The notes under the pieces: model-generated
Databases searched by the model: none
What the model was told of the DNA's origin: nothing
The model's input: the letters and a program-made list of their open reading frames with translations, nothing else
Shown: in pieces, positions 1-10,263 of the stretch
Layout: each line of letters opens with the position of its first letter
Position numbering within the stretch: the first letter of the stretch is position 1
NCBI RefSeq assembly: GCF_001423295.1
Contig: NZ_LMNG01000030.1
Location: 370,151 to 434,150 of the forward strand
From: Methylobacterium sp. Leaf112
GTDB taxonomy: Bacteria > Pseudomonadota > Alphaproteobacteria > Rhizobiales > Beijerinckiaceae
Reading direction: 5' to 3'
DNA length: 64,000 nucleotides
Position numbers and translations under genes: made by a program

Positions 1-309
1 ACGGAAGGTCTCTCGGGTTCCGACCCGTCGAACAACATGACCCGGGCGCTGCTCGAATACGAAGGGCTGCAGGTCGAGAAGACCATCGCGGGCAAACTGA
101 ACGAATCCGCCAATCTCATGGTCGATCGGGCCCGCGTCGCGGCCACGAAGCAGCAGATCTTTCTGGCGACCTTCGTGCCGCCGGATCTGCCCATCGCCTC
201 TCTGTATCCGCAACGCGGATATGCCCTCGTCGTCGGCTTCTTCTGCTTCCTGGTGGTGTGGAGTTCCATCGCCCTGATCGTCGCCGGTTTGAAGGATCAG
301 CGTCTCTGA
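1..309 (+). CDS. Capsule polysaccharide export inner-membrane protein, C-terminal fragment
   Basis: The reading frame is open from the first base of the window, so the gene begins upstream and only the last 102 residues are visible. They show a helical stretch (QQIFLATFVPPDLPIASLYP) followed by one hydrophobic segment near the C-terminus (around GYALVVGFFCFLVVW) and a short basic tail. This matches the end of KpsE/BexC/CtrB-type chain-length or export proteins, which sit in the inner membrane with a large periplasmic coiled coil. The family call rests on the tail only, so the exact subfamily is uncertain. Confidence 0.6.
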   Translation, partial: TEGLSGSDPSNNMTRALLEYEGLQVEKTIAGKLNESANLMVDRARVAATKQQIFLATFVPPDLPIASLYPQRGYALVVGFFCFLVVWSSIALIVAGLKDQRL

Positions 310-418
310 GGCTGCGACCGATCCGGCCGGATCGGATCGCGGCTCTCGGTCAGCGGTTCGTCGTGGTATCTCGCCGAGCCGGCATTCCCGCCCGCCCATG
401 CGTCACAGCCGGAACGAC

Positions 419-694
419 ATGTCCGAATTCTCCGACCTCATCGCTCGCGCCGTAAACCCGTCCATGACGCGCGAGGCACGGGAATCCGTCTACGGCGTGG
501 TCAAGGAAGCGGTGCAGCGTCTCCAGACCCGCGATGGGCTGGCGGCGGACGATCCACGCATCGCGCTGCAGCAGCACCTCGTCGAGGAGACGATCCGCGA
601 CGTCGAAGCCGATATCGCCCGCTTCGTGTCCCTGGAGAAGCTCGAGCGGGCGCACGCGGCCCAGGTCGCCGACGAGGCCGCGCGGAACCGCTGA
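419..694 (+). CDS. Small hypothetical protein, about 91 aa
   Basis: A charged, helix-rich protein of unknown function with no cysteine and no membrane segment. An in-frame ATG exists seven codons upstream at 398, but ATG 419 has the better purine-rich stretch (GGAACGAC) just before it. The central part (LQTRDGLAADDPRIALQQHLVEE) is predicted amphipathic helix. It sits between the capsule-export fragment and the end of the oppositely oriented flagellar operon. I do not recognise the family. Confidence 0.6.
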   Translation: MSEFSDLIARAVNPSMTREARESVYGVVKEAVQRLQTRDGLAADDPRIALQQHLVEETIRDVEADIARFVSLEKLERAHAAQVADEAARNR

Positions 695-800
695 GGGCCA
701 TTGGGGGGTGAGCTGAACCCAATCCCCCGTAAAGCGGTCTCCCTGGAGAGCCAGCGGCGAGCCCCGGAATGCTCGTCGGAGCACCTCCTTCACCCGGGCG

Positions 801-2168
<1,368 letters not shown>

Positions 2169-2223
2169 GGCTCAAGGTCTCCGTGTCGGGGCCTCGCGCG
2201 GGCGCGCGGTGGGCCGGGAATGG

Positions 2224-2568
2224 TCAGTGATCGTTCTTGATGATCTCGGTCATGGTCACGCCGAGGCGCTCCTCCACGAGGACGACCTCGCCACGGGCGA
2301 CGAGGCGGTTGTTGACGAAGATGTCGATGGCCTCGCCGACCTTGCGGTCGAGTTCGAGCACGGCACCGGGCTGGAGCCGCAGCAGATCACCGATGGGCAT
2401 GCGCGAGGAGCCGAGCACCGCCGAGACCACCACGGGCACGTCGAAGACCTGTTCGAGGTCGGCTGCACTCTTGGGTGTGGTCGGCGCCTCACGGATGGAT
2501 TCGGTGCCGAGTCCATCGAAGGACGCATCCATTCCATTGAGCTGCGGCAGGGTGAAATCGTCCGACAT
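2224..2568 (-). CDS. fliN: Flagellar motor switch protein FliN
   Basis: FliN is part of the C-ring at the base of the flagellum and helps set rotation direction and export. The protein is 114 residues. The conserved C-terminal SpoA-type domain runs from about residue 40, with the characteristic GDLLRLQPGAVLELDRKVGE and VNNRLVARGEVVLVEERLGV stretches. The N-terminal 40 residues are variable, as usual. It lies 18 nt after fliH and 55 nt before flbD, in the same operon. Confidence 0.95.
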   Translation of the reverse strand: MSDDFTLPQLNGMDASFDGLGTESIREAPTTPKSAADLEQVFDVPVVVSAVLGSSRMPIGDLLRLQPGAVLELDRKVGEAIDIFVNNRLVARGEVVLVEERLGVTMTEIIKNDH

Positions 2569-2586
2569 GGTCTGGCTTTCAAAGGA

Positions 2587-3174
2587 TCAGGCGTTGAGGC
2601 CGAGGGCATCGAGCACGGCGGCTTCGATGCGGGCGCGGTCGCGCACCACACCGCCGTCGGCCCATTCCATCCGGGCATCCCCCGGAGCGAGGTCGGGTTC
2701 CCCGAGAACCACGAGGCGGCCCTCGAAGCCACGCTCGCGCGCCAGACGCTTCACCAGGGCTTCGGCTTCGTCGACGAGGCTCTCGTGGACGCGGACCACG
2801 AGGTGAGGCACGCCGCGCAGATGCTGCAGGGCGGAACGGGCCGCATCGCCGATGGCGGCCAGGGGCTGCGCATCGAGAGCCTCGCCGGCGATGCGCCGGG
2901 CCAGCGCCACGGCGAAATCCATGGCCTGCGCCTCGCGCTCGGCGTCGCGTGCGTCCGCCTGGCCGAGCAATCCGGCCGCGGCGAGCCCGAGGCGCGTAAG
3001 GGCATCGGCCATGCGACCCTGCGCCTGCATCTCGGCCTGGGCGCGGCCCTCCTGCACGCCACGGGCGTAGGCGTCGGCCACCGCCTCGGCCAGGGCCGCA
3101 TCGTCCTTGGGCGAGGCGACGCTGGCGGGGCGGGGCCGGAAGTCGGTGTCGAACAGGAAGGGACGGGCGTTCAA
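2587..3174 (-). CDS. fliH: FliH/FlbE-type flagellar assembly protein
   Basis: FliH-type proteins regulate the FliI ATPase of the flagellar export apparatus. The 195-residue product has a helical, Ala/Gln-rich central part (residues 25-95) and a C-terminal region resembling the FliH/YscL fold. Translation appears to start at a TTG that overlaps the fliG stop (TTGA), implying coupling. Assignment depends strongly on position between fliG and fliN, where Caulobacter encodes FlbE. Sequence conservation in this family is low. Confidence 0.8.
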   Translation of the reverse strand: MNARPFLFDTDFRPRPASVASPKDDAALAEAVADAYARGVQEGRAQAEMQAQGRMADALTRLGLAAAGLLGQADARDAEREAQAMDFAVALARRIAGEALDAQPLAAIGDAARSALQHLRGVPHLVVRVHESLVDEAEALVKRLARERGFEGRLVVLGEPDLAPGDARMEWADGGVVRDRARIEAAVLDALGLNA

Positions 3175-4223
3175 TAGACCAGTTCCTCTTCACCACTCGA
3201 CTTGGCGATCATGATCTCGCCCTTCTCGGCCAGGTCCTTGGCGAGTTCGGTCATCTTGGCCTGGGCCTCGTCGACCTCCTTGAGGCGGATCGGCCCGAGC
3301 GATCCCATCTCGTCGGTGATGTTCTTGGCCGCCCGGGTGGACATGTTCGACAGGAAGAAGCCGCGCACGCGCTCCTCCGCCCCCTTCAGGGCCCGGCACA
3401 GGGTATCGTTGTCGATCTTGCGCAGGAGGGTCTGCACGCTGCCCGGATCGAGCTTCAGCAGATCCTCGAAGGTGAACATCAGCTGGCGAATCTTCTTCGC
3501 CGACCCGCGGTTGGCCTGATCAAGGGCGGCGAGGAATCGGCCTTCCGTCTGGCGGTCGAAGGCGTTGAACACATCGGCCATGAGCTCGTGGGCGTCGCGC
3601 CGCGTCGTCTGGGCGATGGTCGAGACGAACTCGACGCGCAGGGTCTCCTCGATGTGGCGCAAGGCCTCCTTCTGCACCGTCTCCATGCGCAGCATCCGGT
3701 TCAGGACGTCGATGGCGAAATCCTCGGGCAGGATGGTCAGCACCTTGGCGGCGTATTCCGAGCGGACCTTCGAGAGAACCACGGCCACCGTCTGCGGGTA
3801 CTCGTTGCGCAGGAACGAGGCGAGGATCTCGGGATCGATCTGGGTCAGGCTCGCCCAGACCCGCTTGCCCGAGGCCCCCTTGATCTCGGCCATGATCGAG
3901 GAAACCTGATCCTGCGGAAAGATCTTGAGGAGGAGCGATTCAGTCCGCTCGAAGTTCGACGTGATGCCGCCGCCCGACGACAGGCGCGAAACGAAATCGA
4001 CGATGAGCTTCTCCACGGTCTCGGCCTCGAGGGAGCCGAGCTGGACCATGGCGTGCGAGACCTTCTTGACCTCGTCCTCGTCGAGCATCTGCCAGATCGG
4101 CGCACCTTCGGTATCGCCGAGCAGCAGGAGGAGGGCGGCGGCGCGCTGGGTGCCGGGCATGGCGGCGAAGGCCGCTCCGCCGGCATTGGCCAGTTCCGCC
4201 GCGATATTCAAACCCGAGGACAT
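3171..4223 (-). CDS. fliG: Flagellar motor switch protein FliG
   Basis: FliG links the MS ring to the C-ring and generates torque with the stator. At 350 residues it is full length for the family. The EYPQT form of the conserved EHPQT motif (around residue 138 in NEYPQTVAVVLSKV) and the C-terminal FTFEDLLKLD torque-helix region are visible. A strong AAGGAG ribosome-binding site precedes the ATG. It lies 44 nt after fliF and overlaps fliH by 4 nt. Confidence 0.96.
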   Translation of the reverse strand: MSSGLNIAAELANAGGAAFAAMPGTQRAAALLLLLGDTEGAPIWQMLDEDEVKKVSHAMVQLGSLEAETVEKLIVDFVSRLSSGGGITSNFERTESLLLKIFPQDQVSSIMAEIKGASGKRVWASLTQIDPEILASFLRNEYPQTVAVVLSKVRSEYAAKVLTILPEDFAIDVLNRMLRMETVQKEALRHIEETLRVEFVSTIAQTTRRDAHELMADVFNAFDRQTEGRFLAALDQANRGSAKKIRQLMFTFEDLLKLDPGSVQTLLRKIDNDTLCRALKGAEERVRGFFLSNMSTRAAKNITDEMGSLGPIRLKEVDEAQAKMTELAKDLAEKGEIMIAKSSGEEELVY

Positions 4224-4267
4224 GGCCTCAACTCCTTAGGGACGACGCGCGAAAGGCTAGGCGGATC

Positions 4268-5905
4268 TCAGTTGTCGTTGATCCAGTTGCGCAGGACCTC
4301 GACGGTCTCGCCGGGGCTGGCACGGACCATGTCGACCACTCGTTGCACGGTTTCGGCCTGAACCTGGCCGTTGATCTTGGCGAAATCGACGAGGCGGGCG
4401 GTCGGGTTGTCGCGTGGCGCCATCATCGCATCCAGCGCAGGGTCGCCGGTGCTCGCGGACGGGCCGGCCACCAGTGCGATGGCGACGGGCTCGGCGGTGA
4501 GCACCCTGCGCAGGAGCGGACGCACCACGGCGAGCAGCACGATGAGGGTCAGCATGGCCAGGACCGTCAGCTCGACGATGCGCATGACGTCCTCCTTGGA
4601 GGGAGACATCAGGGACTGGACGAGGCTCGGCTCGATGAACTCGGGCGGGGCCGGAGCCTCCGCGAAGCGCAGGTTGACCACCTCGACCTGATCGCCGCGC
4701 GCCTTGTCGAAGCCGATGGCCGTGCGCACCAGGGTCGTGATGCGTTCGACTTCGGCCGCCGGGCGCGGCTGGTAGGTGGGTTTGCCGTCGGCCCCCGGCA
4801 CGTAGGCTCCGTCGACGAGGACCGCCACGGAGAGCCGCTTGACCCGGCCGCCCTCGACCACCTCGGTCTTGGTCACCCGCGAGATCTCGTAGTTGGTGGT
4901 CTCTTCGTTCTTGTTCGTGGAATCCTTCTGGGCCGGGGCGGCGCCCGGCTGATTGGCTCCGGGCAGTTCGTTGCCGACGCTGACGGCCCCCTCGGTCCCG
5001 CCCGTCAGGGAGGTCTCGCTGCGGGTCTGGGTCGAGCGCACGACGCGGCTCTCGGGATCGAAGCTCTCGGAGCGGCTCTCGATGCGGTTGACGTCGAGTT
5101 CGGCACTGACCTGCACCCGGGCGCGGCCGACACCGACGATGCCGGCGACGATCTCCTCGATCTGCGCGCGCAGGCGCCGTTCGAGGCCGACCTGCTTCTC
5201 CTCGAGCCCCAGCCCCTTGTCGGCCTCTGCGTCACGGGCGCCATCGGCGAGAAGTCGGCCGCGCTCGTCGACGATGGAGACCCGCTCGGGCTTGAGCCCC
5301 TCCACCGCCGAGGCGGTGAGGTGGCGGATGGCGCGCACCTGGGACGGATCCAGGTCGCCCATGAGCTTGAGCACGATGGCGGCGCTCGGCGTCTCGCGGT
5401 CACGGTCGAACAGGCGCCGCTCGGGGATCACGAGGTGGACGCGCGCGGCCTGGACCCGGCCGATGGCGCGGATGGAGCGGGACAGTTCCCCCTCGAGGGC
5501 CCGCAGGTGGTTCACGTTCTGGACGAAGTTGGTGGACGAGAACGCATCGCCCTTGTCGAAAATCTCGTACCCCACACCCGCCTGGCCCGGCAGCCCCTTG
5601 CCGGCAAGATCCATGCGCAGGCGGGGAAGATCGGCGCGGGGAGCCATGATGGTCTGACCGGCATCGCCCTTGGTCTCGTACTTGATGCCCCGCGCATCGA
5701 GGTCGCGGATCACCGCGGAGGAGTCGGATATGGACAGGTCGGCGAACAGCACGCCCATGTCGGGCTTCGAGACGCGAAGGATCACGAAGGCGAAGAAACC
5801 GATCAGCGTCATGGTGACGGCGGCCATGGCGGCCAACCGCGCCGGCCCCAACTTCATCACCAGTTCGAGAACCGATTTCACCGCGCGACGCACCCACCCG
5901 AACAA
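4268..5905 (-). CDS. fliF: Flagellar MS-ring protein FliF
   Basis: FliF forms the MS ring in the inner membrane, the foundation of the basal body. The 545-residue protein has a first membrane segment near residues 26-45 (AAMAAVTMTLIGFFAFVILR), a periplasmic YscJ/FliF domain, a Ser/Asn-rich linker and a second membrane segment near residues 440-460, followed by the C-terminal tail that binds FliG. The longest start is a TTG at 5905; a GTG four codons in (5893) is an alternative. It is the first gene of the five-gene operon, with CtrA-like and ftr-like sites upstream. Confidence 0.94.
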   Translation of the reverse strand: MFGWVRRAVKSVLELVMKLGPARLAAMAAVTMTLIGFFAFVILRVSKPDMGVLFADLSISDSSAVIRDLDARGIKYETKGDAGQTIMAPRADLPRLRMDLAGKGLPGQAGVGYEIFDKGDAFSSTNFVQNVNHLRALEGELSRSIRAIGRVQAARVHLVIPERRLFDRDRETPSAAIVLKLMGDLDPSQVRAIRHLTASAVEGLKPERVSIVDERGRLLADGARDAEADKGLGLEEKQVGLERRLRAQIEEIVAGIVGVGRARVQVSAELDVNRIESRSESFDPESRVVRSTQTRSETSLTGGTEGAVSVGNELPGANQPGAAPAQKDSTNKNEETTNYEISRVTKTEVVEGGRVKRLSVAVLVDGAYVPGADGKPTYQPRPAAEVERITTLVRTAIGFDKARGDQVEVVNLRFAEAPAPPEFIEPSLVQSLMSPSKEDVMRIVELTVLAMLTLIVLLAVVRPLLRRVLTAEPVAIALVAGPSASTGDPALDAMMAPRDNPTARLVDFAKINGQVQAETVQRVVDMVRASPGETVEVLRNWINDN

Positions 5906-5928
5906 GCGTGGCGGACACCCCGCCCCCG

Positions 5929-5947
5929 CCCGGCAAAATTTGCCCAG
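5929..5947 (-). promoter_or_regulatory. ftr-like (FlbD-type) operator upstream of fliF
   Basis: The sequence CCCGGCAAAATTTGCCCAG is an imperfect palindrome centred about 33 bp upstream of the fliF start. It shares the CCCGGCAA-N3-TTGCC core with the site upstream of fliK at 8871. In Caulobacter, FlbD binds ftr elements of this general type and represses fliF. The functional assignment is inference from motif, position and the linked flbD gene. Confidence 0.5.
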
Positions 5948-5954
5948 GCCGTGG

Positions 5955-5969
5955 TTAGCGAGCGGTTAA
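5955..5969 (-). promoter_or_regulatory. CtrA-box-like sequence upstream of fliF
   Basis: TTAG-N7-TTAA (7 of 8 matches to the CtrA consensus TTAA-N7-TTAA) lies about 50 bp upstream of fliF and just beyond the ftr-like site. Caulobacter fliF is activated by CtrA, so the pairing is plausible, but a 7/8 match is short and not proof. Confidence 0.35.
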
Positions 5970-6019
5970 CGATGCGGAGACCATCGCGGGAATCCGAACG
6001 AGCGCCCCCCGAAAACACG

Positions 6020-6050
6020 AAAAAACCGCGTCCCCTGGGGGGCGCGGTCT
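6020..6050 (-). terminator. Rho-independent terminator after sciP
   Basis: Read on the minus strand, an ACCGCG/CGCGGT stem with a C-rich to G-rich inner stem is followed directly by a run of six T. It lies 63 nt past the sciP stop and upstream of fliF, so it would isolate the fliF operon from sciP transcription. Confidence 0.75.
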
Positions 6051-6112
6051 TTCGAGAGGATCGGCGGGCGCTTTCCCCGTCGGACGAGGCGGTCCCGGTC
6101 AGATCCGATTCG

Positions 6113-6388
6113 TCAGTGCCGGTAATGCTGGATGCGCGTGGTGCGCAGGCCGGCAAGGCCGTGCTGGTCGATGGAGAACTGCCAGCTGAGGAACTCCTCG
6201 GTGGTGAGGGTATAGCGCTGGCAGGCCTCCTCCAGGCTGAGCAGGCCACCCCTCACGGCGGCGACCACCTCGGCCTTGCGACGGATCACCCAACGGCGGG
6301 TAGTCGTCGGGGGAAGATCGGCAATGGTTAATGGACTACCATCAGGCCCGATCACATACTTCACTCTCGGGCGGCTTGGTTCGGTCAT
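6113..6388 (-). CDS. sciP: SciP, CtrA inhibitor (DUF1153 family)
   Basis: SciP is a small helix-turn-helix protein that binds CtrA and blocks activation of CtrA target genes, linking cell cycle and motility in alphaproteobacteria. The 91-residue product carries the family hallmarks: KYVIGPDGSPLTIADLPP, RRWVIRRKAEVVAAVRGGLLS and EEFLSWQ. The start at 6388 (MTEPSRPRVKY) gives the usual family length; an upstream ATG would add 18 residues unlike the family. It stands alone between the fliF operon and flgD-fliK. Confidence 0.9.
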   Translation of the reverse strand: MTEPSRPRVKYVIGPDGSPLTIADLPPTTTRRWVIRRKAEVVAAVRGGLLSLEEACQRYTLTTEEFLSWQFSIDQHGLAGLRTTRIQHYRH

Positions 6389-6442
6389 GATACGCTCTAC
6401 AACTCGACTGACCTGTCGAGATTGGAAGCTACTTGCCTCCAC

Positions 6443-6457
6443 TTAAAATATGTTGAA
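6443..6457 (-). promoter_or_regulatory. CtrA-box-like half match upstream of sciP
   Basis: TTAA-N7-TGAA (7 of 8 matches to TTAA-N7-TTAA) sits about 60 bp upstream of the sciP start in a locally AT-rich patch. sciP is CtrA-dependent in Caulobacter. The match alone is weak. Confidence 0.3.
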
Positions 6458-6489
6458 GCGGAACGATTGCATCTGATTCGTCTCGACGC

Positions 6490-7167
6490 TCATGTGGACA
6501 ACCCTGTTCCGATGCTCCGCACGCTGCCGATTGGAACCCGTGCAGAGTCGATCAGGAGGACCGGTGCGGTGCCGCTGAGATCGATCCCGTCGACCTTGCC
6601 GGTGATCTGCGTATCGACGTTCACCTGGGTCCCCGTCGCGTCGCGGGCATCGACCTTGATGGAATAGGTTCCCGACGGCGCGCTCATCCCCGTGGATGCC
6701 CGCCCGTCCCACACATAGCTCTGCGCCCCGGCCGGCATGGCCTTGCTCTGCGTCGCCACGACGTTGCCCTGGGCATCCGTGATGGTGATGGTCGCCTGGG
6801 TGGCGGCGCGCGAGGGCGTCAGGGTCCAGGTGGCCGAGCCGCCGGCCAGATCGGCGGTCTTGCCGTCGGCGGTCACGGTCTGGCCGATGAAGCCCGTGGC
6901 GGAAGCCGAACTCGACGCCTTGGCGTTGGTGAGGATCGAGTCGAGGCGATCGTTGGACTTCAATTGCTGCTCGACGCCCGCGTACTGCACCAGCTGCTGG
7001 GTGAACTGGTTGGTGTCCATCGGGTCGAGGGGATTCTGATTCTTGAGCTGCGTCGTCAGCAGCGTCAGGAATTGCGTGAAGTTGCCCGCGATCTCCTGGG
7101 CGGACGTCCTGGTGGTCGAACTCGCCGACGCGGCGGTGTTCGCCAAGCTGCTGATGCCGGATGACAT
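6490..7167 (-). CDS. flgD: Flagellar hook assembly (hook-cap) protein FlgD
   Basis: FlgD is the temporary scaffold at the hook tip that allows FlgE assembly. The protein is 225 residues. The conserved N-terminal signature is clear (FTQFLTLLTTQLKNQNPLDPMDTNQFTQQLVQYAGVEQQLK, about residues 31-70), followed by an Ig/FNIII-like domain with VWDGRASTG and GTYSIKVDARD. An AAGGGG stretch precedes the ATG. It lies 13 nt downstream of fliK, so the two are co-transcribed. Confidence 0.94.
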   Translation of the reverse strand: MSSGISSLANTAASASSTTRTSAQEIAGNFTQFLTLLTTQLKNQNPLDPMDTNQFTQQLVQYAGVEQQLKSNDRLDSILTNAKASSSASATGFIGQTVTADGKTADLAGGSATWTLTPSRAATQATITITDAQGNVVATQSKAMPAGAQSYVWDGRASTGMSAPSGTYSIKVDARDATGTQVNVDTQITGKVDGIDLSGTAPVLLIDSARVPIGSVRSIGTGLST

Positions 7168-7180
7168 ATCGGATGCCCCT

Positions 7181-8743
7181 TCAGATTCGGATGTCGAGGC
7201 CGGTCAGGCCCCTCAGGGTGCGTACGGGGATGGCTTCGAGGGCGGCGAGGCCCTCGGGCTGGTGGGAAAGGCCGGGTCCACCGGAGCGGCCATCGGGGCG
7301 GCGCCCATCGGAGCCCTTGTTCTCCGTGCCCTGGCCGCCGGACTGCGTGTCGCTGCGCAGGGACAGGCTGATGTTGGCCTCAGGGGCGTCGAGGCCGGCC
7401 TGCGAAAGGGCCTGCTGCAGGCTGCCGGCATCGCGCTGGAGCAGGGCGAGGGTCTCGATGCGGTCGACGACGAGATGTGCCATCACCGTCCCGCGCTCCT
7501 TGTCGATGTCGAGGCTGACGTCGATGCGTCCGAGTTCACCGGGATCGAGCCGGATCTCGAAATGGTTCGAACCCTGAAGTGAGCGTAGGCCGATGGTCAT
7601 CGGCACGGCTCCCAACGGTACGGCGGGCGCGGCGGCTTGCGGCGCGGGGGCGGCCGTGACCGACGCACCGGACGCCGCCGTTGCGGCGGGCGCGGCCGAG
7701 AAGCCCGGCACGAGCGCATCAAAATTCTCCCGGACGGCGGACAACCCTTCGGGCATGGCGAACGCCGCGACGGGCTCGGCGCTGCCGAACGCCTCGTGCA
7801 CGGCCACCGCCGCATCGGACTTGCCGCCGAGTGCCGGATCGAACTTTCCGGCCGCCGATATGTCCGGCCGGGCTAGGGTATTCTGCCCAGCGGCGGCGGG
7901 CGCCCCGCCCCTGGACGACGGGACGCCCCCGGATGGAAGCTGGAGCTGCCCCGTCGAGGACGAGACTTGCCCAGTCACGGCTGAGGCCTGACCCGCCGCA
8001 TCCTGCCCCCCCGACACCGCGTCCCCAGCGGCGGATGTCTGCCCCCCTTGGCCGGGTCCTGCTTGGAGCATGGGCTGGGGCGGAGGGGGCGCGGGCAGAA
8101 CGCCGAAGCCCATGAGGGAGATGGCCGGCTCGTCGGCCGACAGCTCGGCGGGGTCCGTGTCCTCCTCCGTCCCGTCGCCGGTACCCACTTCCGAGGAACC
8201 GATGATCGCCGCGACATTCGAACTGGCGAGGACCGCCCCGGCCATGCCCGCCTCGGGGGAGCCCGCAGCGCCGGCCGGAACGGGGGCGACGACGCCTGCC
8301 CGGTCCTGCGACAGGGCGTTCGTCCCAGCCCCAGCCTCGCCGGATGGGCCGGCATTCGCCTTTGTCGAGACCTTCGCCGGAGGAGCCGGGGCGTCACGCA
8401 CGGCTCGGACGGGCGCCGGTGAGCTTTCAGCCCCGGAGGAATCGATCCTCGATGGCCCGGCCTTGGTCCGTTCCGTGGTCCGGGTCTGCCCCGTGTCGAT
8501 GTCCGGCGTCCGGGCTCGCTCGGATCGGCTCGCGATGTTCGCGCGGGCAAGCTCGGCCCGGGCGGTCTGCGTACGGGCGTCCGGTGTACGGACGTCCTGG
8601 GGCCGGGTGGCCACAGTCGCACGGGACGGTTCGGGATCACGAACGACGAAAGCGGCCCGTGCCGGGGCTTGCGCCGAAACACGGGGGGCGGTCGGCGTCG
8701 CACGGCGCAGGAGAAAATCCGTTTCGAGGAACGTCTGCGCCAT
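7181..8743 (-). CDS. fliK: Flagellar hook-length control protein FliK/MotD-like
   Basis: FliK measures hook length and switches export specificity. The start at 8743 (MAQTFLETDFLL) has a perfect AAGGAG seven to eight nt upstream; a longer frame to 9019 lacks any site and has atypical composition. The 520-residue protein has a long Ala/Pro/Gly-rich disordered region and a C-terminal Flg_hook domain with FEIRLDPGELGRIDVSLDI. Low complexity makes the N-terminal two thirds uninformative. Confidence 0.85.
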   Translation of the reverse strand: MAQTFLETDFLLRRATPTAPRVSAQAPARAAFVVRDPEPSRATVATRPQDVRTPDARTQTARAELARANIASRSERARTPDIDTGQTRTTERTKAGPSRIDSSGAESSPAPVRAVRDAPAPPAKVSTKANAGPSGEAGAGTNALSQDRAGVVAPVPAGAAGSPEAGMAGAVLASSNVAAIIGSSEVGTGDGTEEDTDPAELSADEPAISLMGFGVLPAPPPPQPMLQAGPGQGGQTSAAGDAVSGGQDAAGQASAVTGQVSSSTGQLQLPSGGVPSSRGGAPAAAGQNTLARPDISAAGKFDPALGGKSDAAVAVHEAFGSAEPVAAFAMPEGLSAVRENFDALVPGFSAAPAATAASGASVTAAPAPQAAAPAVPLGAVPMTIGLRSLQGSNHFEIRLDPGELGRIDVSLDIDKERGTVMAHLVVDRIETLALLQRDAGSLQQALSQAGLDAPEANISLSLRSDTQSGGQGTENKGSDGRRPDGRSGGPGLSHQPEGLAALEAIPVRTLRGLTGLDIRI

Positions 8744-9077
8744 GGGTCCAAGGTCTCCTTGTCGGATCCTGGAGCAAGGGACGCGCCAGCCTCCCGAACC
8801 AGTCAATATCTTGTAAAGACGAGATTTTTTCGTCTCGGCCCGAAGGCGATGCGGCGAAATCTGCGCGTCGCCCGGCAAAACTTGCCGGGTCTGCAGAGGG
8901 ATGCCCGACTCCGAATGAGCCGTTTCGTTCCTAGAGACGCGCTCGCTTCGAAGGCGCGGCCCGAGTCCGTTCCGGTGGCGATCGGCCCTGCCGGCCCTGT
9001 CCCTGGAACTCGGGCGCAAGGAACGCTATAGACTCGCGACCGGGACCGGACCGGCCCCGTCGGTGAAACCTGGCGCG
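8744..9077. other. Divergent intergenic region between fliK and mnmA
   Basis: This 334-bp stretch separates the fliK-flgD unit from the oppositely directed mnmA. It holds a perfect ftr-like palindrome (8871-8889), a small AGACGA/TCGTCT hairpin with a T-rich loop (8817-8835), and a TATAGA hexamer near 9025 that could be the mnmA -10 element. No further gene is convincing. Confidence 0.5.
8871..8889 (-). promoter_or_regulatory. Perfect ftr-like palindrome upstream of fliK
   Basis: CCCGGCAAAACTTGCCGGG has perfect 8-bp arms around AAC. It lies about 130 bp upstream of the fliK start, a distance suited to an enhancer bound by a sigma-54 activator such as FlbD. It matches the site before fliF in the CCCGGCAAAA half. 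FlbD binding is inference. Confidence 0.55.
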
Positions 9078-10226
9078 ATGAATTCCCTCGATCTTCCCAA
9101 GGCCCCGCACGAGACGCGTGTCGTCGTCGCCATGTCCGGCGGCGTCGATTCCTCCGTCGTGGCCGGCCTCCTGAAGCGCCAGGGCTACGACGTCGTCGGC
9201 ATCACGCTCCAGCTCTACGATCATGGCGCCGCGACCCACCGCAAGGGCGCCTGCTGCGCCGGTCAGGACATTCACGATGCCCGCCGGGTCGCCGAAGTCC
9301 TCGAGATCCCGCATTACGTCCTCGATTACGAGGATCGGTTCCGGGAATCGGTGATCGACCGGTTCGCCGAGAGCTACCTCGCGGGCGAGACGCCGATCCC
9401 ATGCGTCGAGTGCAACCGGTCCATCAAGTTCCGCGATCTCCTCGCCACGGCGCGCGACCTCGATGCGGACGCCCTGGCGACGGGCCATTACGTCGCGAGC
9501 CGGCCCATGCCGCAGGGCGGACGCGGACTGTACCGCGCCCTCGATCCCGCCCGCGACCAGAGTTATTTCCTCTACGCCACCACGGGCGAGCAGCTCGATT
9601 TCCTGCGCTTTCCCTTGGGTGAATTGCCGAAGGACGAGACCCGGCGCCTTGCCCACGAACTCGGCCTGTCGGTGGCCCAGAAGGCCGACAGCCAGGACAT
9701 CTGCTTCGTGCCGCAGGGACGCTACGCCGACGTCATCGCCCGCCTGCGGCCCGACGCGGCCCGGGCCGGCGACATCGTCGATCTCGCCGGCCGGATCCTC
9801 GGTCGCCACGAGGGCATCGTCCACTACACCGTCGGCCAGCGCCGGGGCCTGCGCCTCGCCGTGGGCGAACCGCTCTACGTGGTGCGCCTGGAGCCCGACA
9901 CCGCCCGTGTCGTCGTCGGCCCGCGCGAGGCCCTGGCCACCAGTCGCATTCGCCTCACCGACGTGAATTGGCTGTCCGAAAGCGTGCCGGTCGATCTGCC
10001 CGTGGCCGTGCGGGTGCGGTCGACGCGGGAGCCGCGCCCGGCCCATCTCACCCTCGACACCGCCGCCGGCACCGCCGAGGTCGTTCTGGCGACGCCCGAG
10101 GACGGCGTCTCGCCGGGCCAGGCCTGCGTGATCTACGCGGATGACGGCCCGCGTGCGCGGGTGCTCGGCGGTGGCACCATCCGGCGCATCGACGCGTTGC
10201 AGGCTGGAGCCGCGCAGGCGGCCTGA
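9078..10226 (+). CDS. mnmA: tRNA-specific 2-thiouridylase MnmA
   Basis: MnmA catalyses 2-thiolation of U34 in tRNA-Lys, -Glu and -Gln using a relayed persulfide. The PP-loop SGGVDSS is at residues 20-26. The catalytic cysteine motifs are seen as PCVECNR and DICFVPQG, and the C-terminal barrel (YTVGQRRGL) is present. Length (382 residues) is normal. A GTG five codons earlier (9063) is a possible alternative start. It is followed after 37 nt by pmtA. Confidence 0.96.
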   Translation: MNSLDLPKAPHETRVVVAMSGGVDSSVVAGLLKRQGYDVVGITLQLYDHGAATHRKGACCAGQDIHDARRVAEVLEIPHYVLDYEDRFRESVIDRFAESYLAGETPIPCVECNRSIKFRDLLATARDLDADALATGHYVASRPMPQGGRGLYRALDPARDQSYFLYATTGEQLDFLRFPLGELPKDETRRLAHELGLSVAQKADSQDICFVPQGRYADVIARLRPDAARAGDIVDLAGRILGRHEGIVHYTVGQRRGLRLAVGEPLYVVRLEPDTARVVVGPREALATSRIRLTDVNWLSESVPVDLPVAVRVRSTREPRPAHLTLDTAAGTAEVVLATPEDGVSPGQACVIYADDGPRARVLGGGTIRRIDALQAGAAQAA

Positions 10227-10263
10227 CCCACTCTTCCACTTCCCACAGGACTTCGAGATCGAC

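Noticed and set aside
4343..6331. 662-codon plus-strand open frame opposite fliF and sciP
   Set aside because: Antisense shadow with His/Arg/Gly-rich composition and no domain; fliF and SciP motifs are clear on the other strand.
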